This document shows positions 8,637-16,502 of a DNA stretch of 64,000 nucleotides, one piece after another (position 1 is the first letter of the stretch; the number at the start of each line of letters is the position of its first letter). Position numbers and translations under genes: made by a program. The notes under the pieces are model-generated. The model searched no databases. It had not been told where the DNA came from and saw nothing but the letters and a program-made list of their open reading frames with translations. The stretch spans positions 1 to 64,000 of the forward strand of contig NZ_JADOGI010000006.1 in NCBI RefSeq assembly GCF_015645445.1, in the 5' to 3' direction. Source of the stretch: Nonomuraea cypriaca. GTDB taxonomy: Bacteria; Actinomycetota; Actinomycetes; Streptosporangiales; Streptosporangiaceae.

Positions 8637-8674
8637 GTCGGGCATCCTGCCGACAAGGCTACTTAGATAGCCTT
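8637..8674. promoter_or_regulatory. inverted repeats before the Cys-tailed flavoprotein gene
   Basis: Two adjacent repeats lie in the 147-base gap: GTCGG...CCGAC (8637-8654) and perfect 7-base arms AAGGCTA/TAGCCTT with a 6-base spacer (8655-8674). They end 50 bases before the ATG at 8725 and could be ArsR operators or a weak terminator for the upstream gene. Confidence 0.4.
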
Positions 8675-8724
8675 CAAAACAACGCGGGGCGGCACAGCTC
8701 CGCGCAACTACGAGGAGATGCGTC

Positions 8725-10122
8725 ATGAGCGGATGCTGCGGTCCTACCGCCGTCGAACTGGAGCCCAGCCGCCAGGCCGCACAGCCCGGTGACCTGCCCG
8801 TCGTGGTCATCGGCGCCGGTCCGATCGGCCTGGCCGCCGCGGCCCACCTCGCGGAACGGGGTCTCGACTTCGCGGTACTCGAGGCCGGGGAACAGGCGGG
8901 CGCGTCGGTGGCCCAATGGGGCCACGTGCGGGTGTTCAGCCCGTGGAAGTACAACATCGACGCCGCCGCCCGCCGCCTGCTCGAAGCCGACGGCTGGAGC
9001 TCCCCCGATCCGGAGTGGCTGCCGACCGGCGCTGAGCTCATTGGCGATTACCTGGCGCCGCTGGCCAAGCTGTTCGGCGACCGGGTCCGCACCGGCACGA
9101 AGGTAAGCGCGATCAGCCGCCTCGGCTACGACCGGGTGCGCACCGCGGGCCGCGATGCGGCGCCGTTCCTGATCCGGCTGGCCGACGGGAGTGAGCTGCA
9201 CGCCCGCGCGATCATCGATGCCTCCGGCACCTACACCACCCCGAACGTGCTCGGCGCGTCGGGTTTGCCCGCCCACGGCGAGGCCGATGCGGCGGAGCTG
9301 GTCGACCACGCGCTGCCCGATCTGCTCGGCGCCGACCGCGACCGTTACTCCGGCAAGCATGTGCTGGTCGTCGGCGCCGGTCACTCGGCCGCCACCACGC
9401 TGCTCGCCCTCGCCCAGCTCGAGGACACCCCGATCACCTGGGCGATTCGCGCGGGCAACGCCAGCCGCGCCTACGGCGGCGGTGAGGCGGACGCGCTGCC
9501 CGCGCGCGGCGCGCTTGGCACCCGTCTGCACGCCCACGTCGAAAGCGGCCGAATCCGCCTGGTGACCGGCTTCTTCACGCACGCCATCGAACGCGACGGC
9601 GAGCAGGTACGGGTGATCAGCCGCGACCCGTCCGGCCACGAGCAGAGCGTGACCGTGGACCAGATCGTCAGCGCGACCGGTTACCGCCCCGACCACTCCA
9701 TCGCCGGCGAGCTGCGCCTCGACCTCGACCCGATCCTCGGCTCCACTCGCGCGCTGGCGCCGTTGATCGACCCGAACGCGCACTCCTGTGGCACCGTCCC
9801 GGCGCACGGCGCCGAGGAGCTCGCGCACCCCGAGGACGGCTACTACGCCGTCGGGGTCAAGAGCTACGGCCGCGCCCCGACCTTCCTGCTGGCCACCGGC
9901 TATGAGCAGGCCCGCTCGGTGGTCGCGGCGCTGGCCGGCGACTGGGAGGCCGCCCGCGACGTGCAACTGGACCTGCCGGAGACCGGCGTGTGCTCCTCCA
10001 GCCTGGCCGAGGCCCAGGAGCAGCGGGTCGGCCTGGCCACCGGCATCAGCGGCGGCCTGCTCGGCACCCCGCTGCCGCTGGCTACCGCCGGGGCCGCCCA
10101 GGGCGGCGGCTGCTGCGGCTGA
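8725..10122 (+). CDS. FAD/NAD(P)-binding flavoprotein with CC motifs at both ends
   Basis: Pyridine-nucleotide flavoprotein of 465 residues. FAD motif VIGAGPIGLAAAAHL near residue 30; second nucleotide fold VVGAGHSAATTLL near 215; SATGYRPDHS near 315. The N-terminus is MSGCCGP and the last residues are GGGCCG, so vicinal cysteine pairs flank the whole protein; another CSSS lies about 40 residues from the end. Vicinal thiols are well suited to bind As(III), so I infer arsenic capture or redox handling, though no residue proves this. GAGGAG precedes the ATG. It begins a three-gene unit with an MFS transporter and arsR. It may correspond to ars-cluster flavoproteins loosely called ArsT-like, but it lacks the CxxC of thioredoxin reductase. 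Confidence 0.8.
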   Translation: MSGCCGPTAVELEPSRQAAQPGDLPVVVIGAGPIGLAAAAHLAERGLDFAVLEAGEQAGASVAQWGHVRVFSPWKYNIDAAARRLLEADGWSSPDPEWLPTGAELIGDYLAPLAKLFGDRVRTGTKVSAISRLGYDRVRTAGRDAAPFLIRLADGSELHARAIIDASGTYTTPNVLGASGLPAHGEADAAELVDHALPDLLGADRDRYSGKHVLVVGAGHSAATTLLALAQLEDTPITWAIRAGNASRAYGGGEADALPARGALGTRLHAHVESGRIRLVTGFFTHAIERDGEQVRVISRDPSGHEQSVTVDQIVSATGYRPDHSIAGELRLDLDPILGSTRALAPLIDPNAHSCGTVPAHGAEELAHPEDGYYAVGVKSYGRAPTFLLATGYEQARSVVAALAGDWEAARDVQLDLPETGVCSSSLAEAQEQRVGLATGISGGLLGTPLPLATAGAAQGGGCCG

Positions 10123-10169
10123 CCTGCGCACCCCTTGCCCGCCGCCTCATCCGCTTGAAGGAGCGCCTC

Positions 10170-11510
10170 ATGCCCGCCGCCGATTCTCTCGCCGCCTCGA
10201 TCGGCGGCGAGAGCGGCCCTCTTACCCTGCCGGGCCGCCCTTCAGACAGCGATTGGCGGCTGGTGACGGCGCTGGCCGTCACTCAGACCATCGGCTTCGG
10301 CGTGCTGTACTACAGCTTCTCGGTACTGCTCACGCCCATGAGCCGCGACCTGGGCGCGAGCGCCTCGCAGGTGTCGCTGGCGCTGACGACCTCGGTGCTC
10401 ATCGCGGCGCTGGGCGCACCATTGGCGGGCCGCTGGCTGGACGCGCGCGGCGGGCGCGCCCTCATGACGGCGGGCTCGGTACTCGGCACGCTGGCGCTGC
10501 TGGCCTGGTCGCAGGTGCACACCGTGGCCCAGCTGTACGCGGTGTTCGTGGCCGTCGGCGTCGCGTCGGCGATGGTGCTGTACGAGGCGGCCTTCGCCGT
10601 CATCGTCGCCCGCTTCGCCGCCCCGACCCGCGCCACCGCGCTGCTCGCCCTCACCGCGGTGGCCGGGTTCGCCTCCACCATCTTCATGCCGCTGACCGGA
10701 GCGCTGACGGCGACGTACGGCTGGCGCCAGGCTCTGATCATCCTCGCCCTGCTCTACGGTACGGCCGCCATCCCGCTGCACGCCCTGGCCGTCCGCCGGC
10801 CCCTCGCGGGCCGGATCATGCCGTCGGCACCGACTCCTACCTCGGCCGCCACCTCCGTTCCCGCTCCACTCCGGAGTGGAGCGGGCGAGCGGGCGGCGCT
10901 GGTGCGCACCGCCACCCGCCAGGCGGCCTTCTGGCTGCTGGCCGCCGCCTTCACCCTGCACGGCATCGGCGTATCCACCATCTCGGTCCTGCTCATCACC
11001 TGCCTGATCCACCTCGGCCACCCGCCGCTGCTGGCTGCGAGCGTGGCCGGGCTGCTCGGCATACTGTCGGTCACCGGCCGGCTGATCACCACCGGCCTGC
11101 AGCGCCGCCTGCCCGCCGCGCTGCTCGCCGCCGCCATCTTCGCCCTGCAGGCCGTGGCCGCCGCCGCGCTGCCGCTGGTCGGGGCCACCACCACCGGCGC
11201 GGTCGCCGCGGTGCTGCTGTTCGGGCTCGGTTTCGGCGTGGGCACCATTACCAAGCCGCACCTGCTGACCGAACGCTGGGGTACCACCGCCTACGCCAGC
11301 CTGTCCGGCCGCCTGGCCCTGCCCGCCACCGTGGCCAAGGCCGTCAGCCCGGCCGCCGCGCTGGCCGTCGCGCAGGTGGCCGGGTACGGCTGGGTGATGG
11401 CCGCCGTCACGCTGGCCTGCCTGGTCGCCGCCGCCGCGCTGGTCGGCTACCACCGCCTATCATTTAGACGAACGTCGAATCATCCGTCAGTCTCGGAGGC
11501 TCCCGCATGA
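10170..11510 (+). CDS. MFS transporter in the ars cluster
   Basis: Major facilitator of 446 residues from ATG 10170 (AAGGAG lies upstream). About twelve hydrophobic helices; loop 2-3 signature GRWLDARGGRALM near residue 90; a hydrophilic central loop (about 205-245). The second half has GLGFGVGTITKPHLLTERWG, typical of a subfamily related to oxalate/formate and monocarboxylate antiporters. Gene order (flavoprotein - MFS - arsR with four-base overlap) implies export of an arsenical or a product of the flavoprotein. It is not recognisably ArsJ, and no GAPDH partner is present. Substrate unknown. Confidence 0.82.
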   Translation: MPAADSLAASIGGESGPLTLPGRPSDSDWRLVTALAVTQTIGFGVLYYSFSVLLTPMSRDLGASASQVSLALTTSVLIAALGAPLAGRWLDARGGRALMTAGSVLGTLALLAWSQVHTVAQLYAVFVAVGVASAMVLYEAAFAVIVARFAAPTRATALLALTAVAGFASTIFMPLTGALTATYGWRQALIILALLYGTAAIPLHALAVRRPLAGRIMPSAPTPTSAATSVPAPLRSGAGERAALVRTATRQAAFWLLAAAFTLHGIGVSTISVLLITCLIHLGHPPLLAASVAGLLGILSVTGRLITTGLQRRLPAALLAAAIFALQAVAAAALPLVGATTTGAVAAVLLFGLGFGVGTITKPHLLTERWGTTAYASLSGRLALPATVAKAVSPAAALAVAQVAGYGWVMAAVTLACLVAAAALVGYHRLSFRRTSNHPSVSEAPA

Positions 11511-11962
11511 CCGCCACCAGCCTGCCCCTCGTCCCGAAGAGCAAGGACGCGCAGGACGCGGTGTGCTGCGCGCCGATCACCCGCCAGCCGCTCGGCGAAG
11601 CTGAGGCGGCCGAACTGGCCGTGCTGCTCAAGGCGGTGGCCGACCCGGTCCGGCTGCGGCTGCTGTCCATGATCGGCTCCCATGCCGGTGGCGAGGTGTG
11701 CGTGTGCGACCTGACCGGCGCTTTCGACCTGACCGCCCCGACGATCTCCCATCACCTGAAGATCTTGCGCGCCGCCGGGCTGATCAACGGCGACCGCCGA
11801 GGCACCTGGGTCTACTACCGCATCATCCCGGAGACGGTGAACAAGCTCGGCGCTCTGTTCACGCCGCTGGCCGGGGCCGGTCCGACGCCTGCTCCCGGCC
11901 GGGGGACAGGGAGCTCATCACCACCTGAGGTGGGCCGGAGGTCGCGCGAGGATCACCGGTAG
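11507..11962 (+). CDS. arsR: ArsR family As(III)-responsive repressor
   Basis: Winged-helix repressor of 151 residues. The DNA-binding core carries EVCVCDLTGAFDLTAPTISH, in which the CVC of alpha-4 is the classic As(III) site. In addition a CC pair lies at residues 20-21 (DAVCCAPI). The three-cysteine arrangement of two N-terminal plus one CVC cysteine is the type described for Corynebacterium glutamicum ArsR. The start overlaps the MFS stop (ATGA). The last ~30 residues are Pro/Gly/Ser-rich and the final ten bases overlap the convergent gene at 11953. It probably autoregulates the flavoprotein-MFS operon. Confidence 0.9.
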   Translation: MTATSLPLVPKSKDAQDAVCCAPITRQPLGEAEAAELAVLLKAVADPVRLRLLSMIGSHAGGEVCVCDLTGAFDLTAPTISHHLKILRAAGLINGDRRGTWVYYRIIPETVNKLGALFTPLAGAGPTPAPGRGTGSSSPPEVGRRSREDHR

Positions 11963-12768
11963 GAGATGCCGCGCTCCTGGAATAGCTGGAAGCCCCGCTC
12001 GATCACGAGCGTGGCCGCCACGGTGCACCAGAACAGGCTGCTGATCGAGCCGGTGACGCGCACGAGCGCGATGTCGTCGTTGCGGGCGACGATCTCCTTG
12101 TCCAGCATGGACATCGTGCCGAAGGTGTCGCCATGGGCCAGAGCGCTGCAGCCGCTCCACACCGCCTGCGCGACATCGCCGCCGAGCCGGGGAGTGAGCT
12201 CCCCGGCCTCGCGCACGATGGCTGTGTAGGTGGCCGCCACGGTCTTCAACGTCTTGGCGGCCTCCTCGGCCGGATGCCCGGCCGAGGCGAGCAGGTCGAC
12301 CAGACGCTGCTGCCGCTCCTGCAGCGTCTTGGACGCCGGGTTGTTGAGCAGTTCGCGCATCCGCTCGGCGTCCTTGGTCTCCTTGAACTGCAGCGCCAGA
12401 CGGCGCGTGACGCGGGTCAGCCTGTCTTTCGGCCCGAGCACCCAGACCGCCCGGGCACCGTTCTCAACGGCCCCGCGCAGCAGCGACGACTGGGCGTGCG
12501 TGTGGATGCGCACCTCCAGCCGGTCGCCGTCCAGCTGACCCACCAGGGACGAGCGCAGGCATCCGATATGGTCCATCGCCACGGTGAGGGCGTGCCAGGC
12601 GGAATGCGACACCTCGAAGGGGTGTGTCTTGGCGTCGTCTCCGGCCAGCGGGCTCCGCGGGTCAATCTGCCAACGGCCGGAGTCCTCCCCGGTCAGCTTC
12701 TGCCACGGCTCCAGGCGCTCCAGATGGTCCAGCAGACGGCGGAGGTCACGCTGCTCATCAGTGTTCAC
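11953..12768 (-). CDS. hypothetical helical protein between the ars lobes
   Basis: The 271-residue protein is mainly alpha-helical. Visible features: AQSSLLRGAVENGARAVWVL near residue 92, a charged helix (KETKDAERMRELLNNPA), CSALAHGDTFG near 210, and a hydrophobic C-terminal helix. The ENGARAVW and SALAHG pattern recalls DUF5677/HEPN-like helical proteins of unknown function, but I would not assign it there without a profile search. It is not an arsenic gene by sequence. It overlaps the arsR at 11507 tail-to-tail by ten bases and is divergent from the DUF4238 gene 218 bases away. Confidence 0.65.
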   Translation of the reverse strand: MNTDEQRDLRRLLDHLERLEPWQKLTGEDSGRWQIDPRSPLAGDDAKTHPFEVSHSAWHALTVAMDHIGCLRSSLVGQLDGDRLEVRIHTHAQSSLLRGAVENGARAVWVLGPKDRLTRVTRRLALQFKETKDAERMRELLNNPASKTLQERQQRLVDLLASAGHPAEEAAKTLKTVAATYTAIVREAGELTPRLGGDVAQAVWSGCSALAHGDTFGTMSMLDKEIVARNDDIALVRVTGSISSLFWCTVAATLVIERGFQLFQERGISYR

Positions 12769-12986
12769 ATCCTGAGACGCTACGGCGCAACCCGGGTCGA
12801 GCGCGAGACGTTTTCCACCTCTCGCCTCCCGGCCGACAGCGCCCGAGATCGCGCCTTTGTGGGCCGGTGATCGTCACAACGCCTGTAAGTGCGTTGCTGC
12901 GGTTCCGCAGCCGTGGCCATCATGGACAGCCACGGCCGTGAGAGCAGGGCCAGGAGAGGCTGGCGAGGAAGGGCTACACGATCACG

Positions 12987-13985
12987 ATGGCGACCAACGA
13001 CCACACCGTGCCGCGAATGTATCTGCGGCACTTCGCCCGCCAGAAGAAGAAGGCAAGCACCAACTGGTTCATCAGAGCCCGCGCTCTGACGGACCTCGAT
13101 CGGACCTTCGAAGCGAACATCACGCACGTGGCGTCCGTCACCGACTTCTACGGAGCACGCGCGGAAGCGTTGCTGTCGGACATCGAGACCCGTGCCGCCC
13201 CGGTCTTTCGCGCCGTTCTGGACGACCCCTCAGGAGCGCTTCCCCGCACGTGGCCCTTGAAGAGGGAAGACAGGTCGTGGATGGCCTGGTGGATCGCCGC
13301 CCAGATGGTCCGCACCACCCGTCAACGCCGACGTCTGGCCTCCTTGGCCGCAGCGGCGGATGCCGGCCAACCGCCGCTGGAGATGCCGCACTCCCTCAAG
13401 TCCCTGGCCGGCCGAGACGCTCACCTGCGGTTCATGGCAGATCAGCTCGCCGTGCTGGCTCAGATCGTCTATAACCGTCCCTGGGGGCTCGGGTTCAGCG
13501 ACGCGTGCCTGTGGACCAGCGACGTTCCCGTGGTGATCCTCAACGGCCACGACGACGAAGACCAGCTCCGTGCCGCGATCTACTGGGATGTGATCCTGCC
13601 GCTGGACCCTCACCGGTTCCTCATCCTCCCCGGCCTCGCCACGCTGGGTGACGACCCTGACAAGCAGCGGGACCACTTGACGAAGTTCCCCGGCGGCCTC
13701 GGCCTGTGGATCAACGGAGTCATCTACGACGCGGCCGACAGCCATCTCTACTGCCACCCCGATCATGACCCGCTGCCGTTCCTCGGCGCCCACCTGGGCC
13801 GCGGCCGGTTGCCTGCGCCGTGGAGCGGGGAAGAGCAGTCGGATCGCCCCTCCCCCTCCTACCTCGTCGAATACTCGGCTCTGGGCAAGAACCTCACCGT
13901 CGAAAGACGTTGGCTGAACGAGCACCCACCCGCTCCTCCGGCCGCGGCCGAGGAGGTCGCCGGGCCTGCGCCGGTCACGAGATGA
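12987..13985 (+). CDS. DUF4238 domain protein
   Basis: The 332-residue protein starts with HTVPRMYLRHFARQ, the hallmark of DUF4238 (usually HxVPxxYLrxF). SVTDFYG, MAWWIAAQMVRTTR near residue 108 and a helical/beta C-terminal half follow. Family members are found sporadically across bacteria, often on accessory DNA, and lack an established function. No signal peptide or membrane helix. Its 3' end overlaps arsC by eleven bases tail-to-tail. With the divergent helical protein it forms a cassette wedged between the two arsenic lobes. Confidence 0.8.
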   Translation: MATNDHTVPRMYLRHFARQKKKASTNWFIRARALTDLDRTFEANITHVASVTDFYGARAEALLSDIETRAAPVFRAVLDDPSGALPRTWPLKREDRSWMAWWIAAQMVRTTRQRRRLASLAAAADAGQPPLEMPHSLKSLAGRDAHLRFMADQLAVLAQIVYNRPWGLGFSDACLWTSDVPVVILNGHDDEDQLRAAIYWDVILPLDPHRFLILPGLATLGDDPDKQRDHLTKFPGGLGLWINGVIYDAADSHLYCHPDHDPLPFLGAHLGRGRLPAPWSGEEQSDRPSPSYLVEYSALGKNLTVERRWLNEHPPAPPAAAEEVAGPAPVTR

Positions 13986-14376
13986 GCTCGGCAATCAGCT
14001 TTTCCACCCGAGTACGGATCTCATCGCGGACCTGCCGCACCATCTCGATGCCCTGGCCCGCCGGATCATCGAGCTTCCAGTCCTCGTAGCGTTTACCAGG
14101 AAAGACGGGGCAGGCATCGCCGCAGCCCATGGTAATCACGGCGTCGGATGCCTCGACCGCGTCGACGGTGAGGACCTTGGGCTGCTCGCTGGTGATGTCG
14201 ATGCCCACTTCGCGCATCGCCTCGATGGCGACGGGGTTGACCTGGTCGGCCGGAGCCGATCCTGCGGAGCGGACCACGATGCGGCCTGCGGCCAGGTGGG
14301 TGAGCCATCCGGCGGCCATCTGGGAGCGTCCGGCGTTGTGCACGCACACGAACAGCACGCTGGGCTTCTCAGCCAT
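13975..14376 (-). CDS. arsC: arsenate reductase, low-molecular-weight phosphatase type
   Basis: Reduces arsenate to arsenite for export by Acr3. The 133-residue protein has the LMW-PTP P-loop CVHNAGRS (catalytic Cys11, Arg17), then MGCGDACPVFPGKRYEDW near residue 85 and DDPAG with the general acid aspartate. It lacks the C10/C82/C89 spacing of thioredoxin-type enzymes, although CGDAC supplies two further cysteines. In actinomycetes related enzymes work with mycothiol and mycoredoxin, so I expect that, by inference. GAAGAAAGG precedes ATG 14376. Last gene of the acr3 operon. Confidence 0.93.
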   Translation of the reverse strand: MAEKPSVLFVCVHNAGRSQMAAGWLTHLAAGRIVVRSAGSAPADQVNPVAIEAMREVGIDITSEQPKVLTVDAVEASDAVITMGCGDACPVFPGKRYEDWKLDDPAGQGIEMVRQVRDEIRTRVEKLIAELIS

Positions 14377-14391
14377 GGGACAAACCTTTCT

Positions 14392-14580
14392 TCAGGATGA
14401 GGACGGCGGGGGCGGCAGCGTGGCGGCGGAGACGGCGCCGAAGGCGGCACCGCACAGCAGAGCGATCACCATGTTGTCCACGAACAGGTAGACCAGCGCG
14501 GTCCACACCACGGCGGCCAGGACACCCCAGGCGATGCGATGCCCGGCCGCCCAGCTCCACACGCCGATCAGCACTCTCAC
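14392..14580 (-). CDS. small membrane protein between acr3 and arsC
   Basis: A 62-residue frame from GTG 14580, starting eight bases after the acr3 stop and ending 15 bases before arsC. The product begins VRVLIGVWSWAAGHRIAWG and contains two hydrophobic stretches (VLAAVVWTALVYLFV; MVIALLCGAAFGAVSAATL) separated by Asp-Asn. That fits a two-helix inner-membrane protein ending in a Pro/Ser tail. No ribosome site is obvious; translational coupling to acr3 is likely if it is expressed. Its placement in the tight acr3-arsC gap suggests a helper for the pump. Family not recognised. Confidence 0.55.
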   Translation of the reverse strand: MRVLIGVWSWAAGHRIAWGVLAAVVWTALVYLFVDNMVIALLCGAAFGAVSAATLPPPPSSS

Positions 14581-14588
14581 CGCACCGG

Positions 14589-15668
14589 CTATGTGCTCGT
14601 GCCGAACAGGCGGCGGCCGGCCAGGCTGACGTAGACCAGGGCGACCAGGACGGGGACCTCGATGAGCGGGCCGACCACGCCGGCCAGGGCCTGGCCGGAG
14701 GTGACGCCGAAGACGCCGACTGCCACGGCGATGGCCAGCTCGAAGTTGTTGCCGGCGGCGGTGAAGGCCAGCGTGGTCGTCTTGTCGTACGGTAGGCCGA
14801 TCGCCCGGCCGGTCAGGAAGCCGCCGCCCCACATGAGGGCGAAGTAGGCCAGCAGTGGCAGGGCGATGCGGGCCACGTCGCCGGGCTGGGAGGTGATGGT
14901 GTGGCCTTGCAGGGCGAACAGGATGGCGATGGTGAACAGTAGCCCGTACAGGGCGATGGGGCTGATGCGCGGCAGGAAGCGCTGCTCGTACCAGTCCCGG
15001 CCACGGGCGCGTTCGCCCAGCTTGCGTGAGGCGTAACCGGCGACCAGCGGGATGCCCAGGAAGACCAGCACGTAGAAGGCGATGTCGAAGGCCGACACCT
15101 CCAGCGCTGACTGCGGCAGGCCGAGCCAGCCGGGCAGCACCTGCAGGTAGAACCATCCCAGGGCGCCGAAAGTGATCACCTGGAAGAGGGAGTTGAGCGC
15201 GACCAGGACGGCGGCGGCCTCGCGGTTACCGCAGGCCAGGTCGTTCCAGATGAGCACCATGGCGATGCACCGGGCGAGCCCGACGATGATCAGGCCGGTG
15301 CGGTACTCGGGCAGATCCGGCAGGAAGATCCAGGCCAGGGCGAACATCAGGGCGGGGCCGAGCACCCAGTTGAGCAGCAGCGAGGAGACCAGCAGTCGGC
15401 GGTCGCCGGTGACGGCGCCAAGGCGGTCATAGCGGACCTTGGCCAGCACCGGGTACATCATCAGCAGCAGGCCGAGCGCGATCGGCAGCGAGATTTGCCC
15501 GATCTGGACGGCGTCCAGCGCGGCATCCAGGCCGGGCACCTGACGGCCGAGCAGCAGCCCGGCGGCCATGGCGACGATGATCCACACCGGCAGGAACCGA
15601 TCCAGTACCGACAGAGCGCCGATCACCCCGGTTGGTGGCGCGGTGGCCTGTGCAGGTTGAGCCGACAT
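14589..15668 (-). CDS. acr3: Acr3-type arsenite efflux permease
   Basis: Inner-membrane As(III) exporter driven by the membrane potential/proton gradient. The 359-residue protein has about ten hydrophobic helices. The Acr3 hallmarks are visible: GLARCIAMVLIWNDLACG near residue 125, with the essential thiolate cysteine, and AAGNNFELAIAVAVGVFG near 300, with the conserved glutamate. The start ATG 15668 shares one base with the arsR stop (TGATG), so the two are coupled. Followed by the small membrane protein and arsC. Confidence 0.94.
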   Translation of the reverse strand: MSAQPAQATAPPTGVIGALSVLDRFLPVWIIVAMAAGLLLGRQVPGLDAALDAVQIGQISLPIALGLLLMMYPVLAKVRYDRLGAVTGDRRLLVSSLLLNWVLGPALMFALAWIFLPDLPEYRTGLIIVGLARCIAMVLIWNDLACGNREAAAVLVALNSLFQVITFGALGWFYLQVLPGWLGLPQSALEVSAFDIAFYVLVFLGIPLVAGYASRKLGERARGRDWYEQRFLPRISPIALYGLLFTIAILFALQGHTITSQPGDVARIALPLLAYFALMWGGGFLTGRAIGLPYDKTTTLAFTAAGNNFELAIAVAVGVFGVTSGQALAGVVGPLIEVPVLVALVYVSLAGRRLFGTST

Positions 15669-16072
15669 CACTGCGCCGCCGCAGCGGCCGTCACGCGGGC
15701 GGGCCCGTCGGCAGGTCCGCTGGTGGGCAGGGTCAGCAGCGCCGACAGTTCGCCCAGCGTCTCGGGCACCAGTCGGTAGTACACCCAGGAGGCGCGCCGC
15801 TCGGAGGTCAGCAGCCCGACTTCCTTGAGGACTTTCAGGTGGTGGCTGATGGTCGGCTGGGATAGCTCGAACGCGCCGGTGATGTTGCACACGCACACCT
15901 CGCCGCCGGCGCGGCTGGCCACGATCGACAGGATGCGCAGCCGCACCGGATCGCCCAGTGCCTTGAACACCCGCGCCACCCCGGCCGCCTGCTTGACGTC
16001 GAGCGGCTCGCGGGTCAGCGGCGGGCTGCACTCCAAGATCCTCAGAGGTTCCACGGCTCTCCATATAGACAT
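15668..16072 (-). CDS. arsR: ArsR family As(III)-responsive repressor
   Basis: The 134-residue winged-helix protein leads the acr3-arsC operon. Its core is ARVFKALGDPVRLRILSIVA followed by EVCVCNITGAFELSQPTISH with the CVC As(III) site. A single upstream cysteine (ILECSPPL) sits where the paralogue at 11507 has CC. The wing is SERRASWVYYRLV. It is most like the ArsR at 11507 and the two may share operators. A TTGAC...GTCAA repeat and several ATCGA elements lie just upstream. Confidence 0.92.
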   Translation of the reverse strand: MSIWRAVEPLRILECSPPLTREPLDVKQAAGVARVFKALGDPVRLRILSIVASRAGGEVCVCNITGAFELSQPTISHHLKVLKEVGLLTSERRASWVYYRLVPETLGELSALLTLPTSGPADGPARVTAAAAAQ

Positions 16073-16097
16073 TCATCGAAATCGACTCATGCCTATA

Positions 16098-16117
16098 TTG
16101 ACACATATCGAAGTCAA
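16098..16117. promoter_or_regulatory. putative ArsR operator before arsR-acr3
   Basis: TTGAC at 16098-16102 and GTCAA at 16113-16117 form an inverted repeat. ATCGA occurs within it and again at 16074-16084, toward the gene. The minus strand reads TTGACT here as a possible -35 element. The site is 25-45 bases upstream of the arsR start. Confidence 0.45.
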
Positions 16118-16220
16118 GAGGAACGGGGGCGCCGCAGGAGAGAGCAAAGCCGACGATGGCAAAGGCCCCGCCGCGCGGCGGGACCTGCCCAGGATGAGTA
16201 CCGGTGTGGGTAATCCCCCG

Positions 16221-16502
16221 TCAGGTTCCGGTCGCGCCGCTGCGCCGCTCGATCAGCAGCACGTCCCGCCATACGCCGTGGTGGCGGCCGAGCCGCTCGC
16301 GAGTGCCGACCACGCGGAAGCCGAGCGTCTCGTGCAGGGCCAGGCTGGCGGCGTTCTCGGGGAAGACGCCGGACTGGATCGTCCAGACGCCGGCGTCCTC
16401 GCCGGCCGCGATGAACGTGCTCAGCAGGGCGCGGCCGATGCCGTGCGCCTGGCAGCCGGGATGGACGTAGATGCTGTGCTCGACCACTCCCGTGTAGACG
16501 GG
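16221..16502 (-). pseudogene. C-terminal half of ArsN-like GNAT domain, out of frame
   Basis: This frame encodes PVYTGVVEHSIYVHPGCQAH, then GIGRALLSTFIAAGEDAG, VFPENAASLALHETLGFRVV and HHGVWRDVLLIERR. That is the second half of a phosphinothricin/arsinothricin-type N-acetyltransferase, including the acetyl-CoA loop QAHGIG. It continues the domain begun at the C-terminus of the arsM frame. Two lesions separate them: a one-base deletion near 16520 and a TGA at 16503-16505 where CGA (Arg) would be expected. A GTG at 16487 could in theory restart translation of this half, but without strands 1-3 it should not fold. Confidence 0.72.

Noticed and set aside
8674..10131. 485-codon minus-strand frame opposite the flavoprotein
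   Set aside because: Shadow of a gene with clear FAD and NAD motifs on the plus strand.
10170..11510. MFS transporter considered as ArsJ
   Set aside because: ArsJ works with a glyceraldehyde-3-phosphate dehydrogenase partner; none is present and the sequence resembles another MFS branch.
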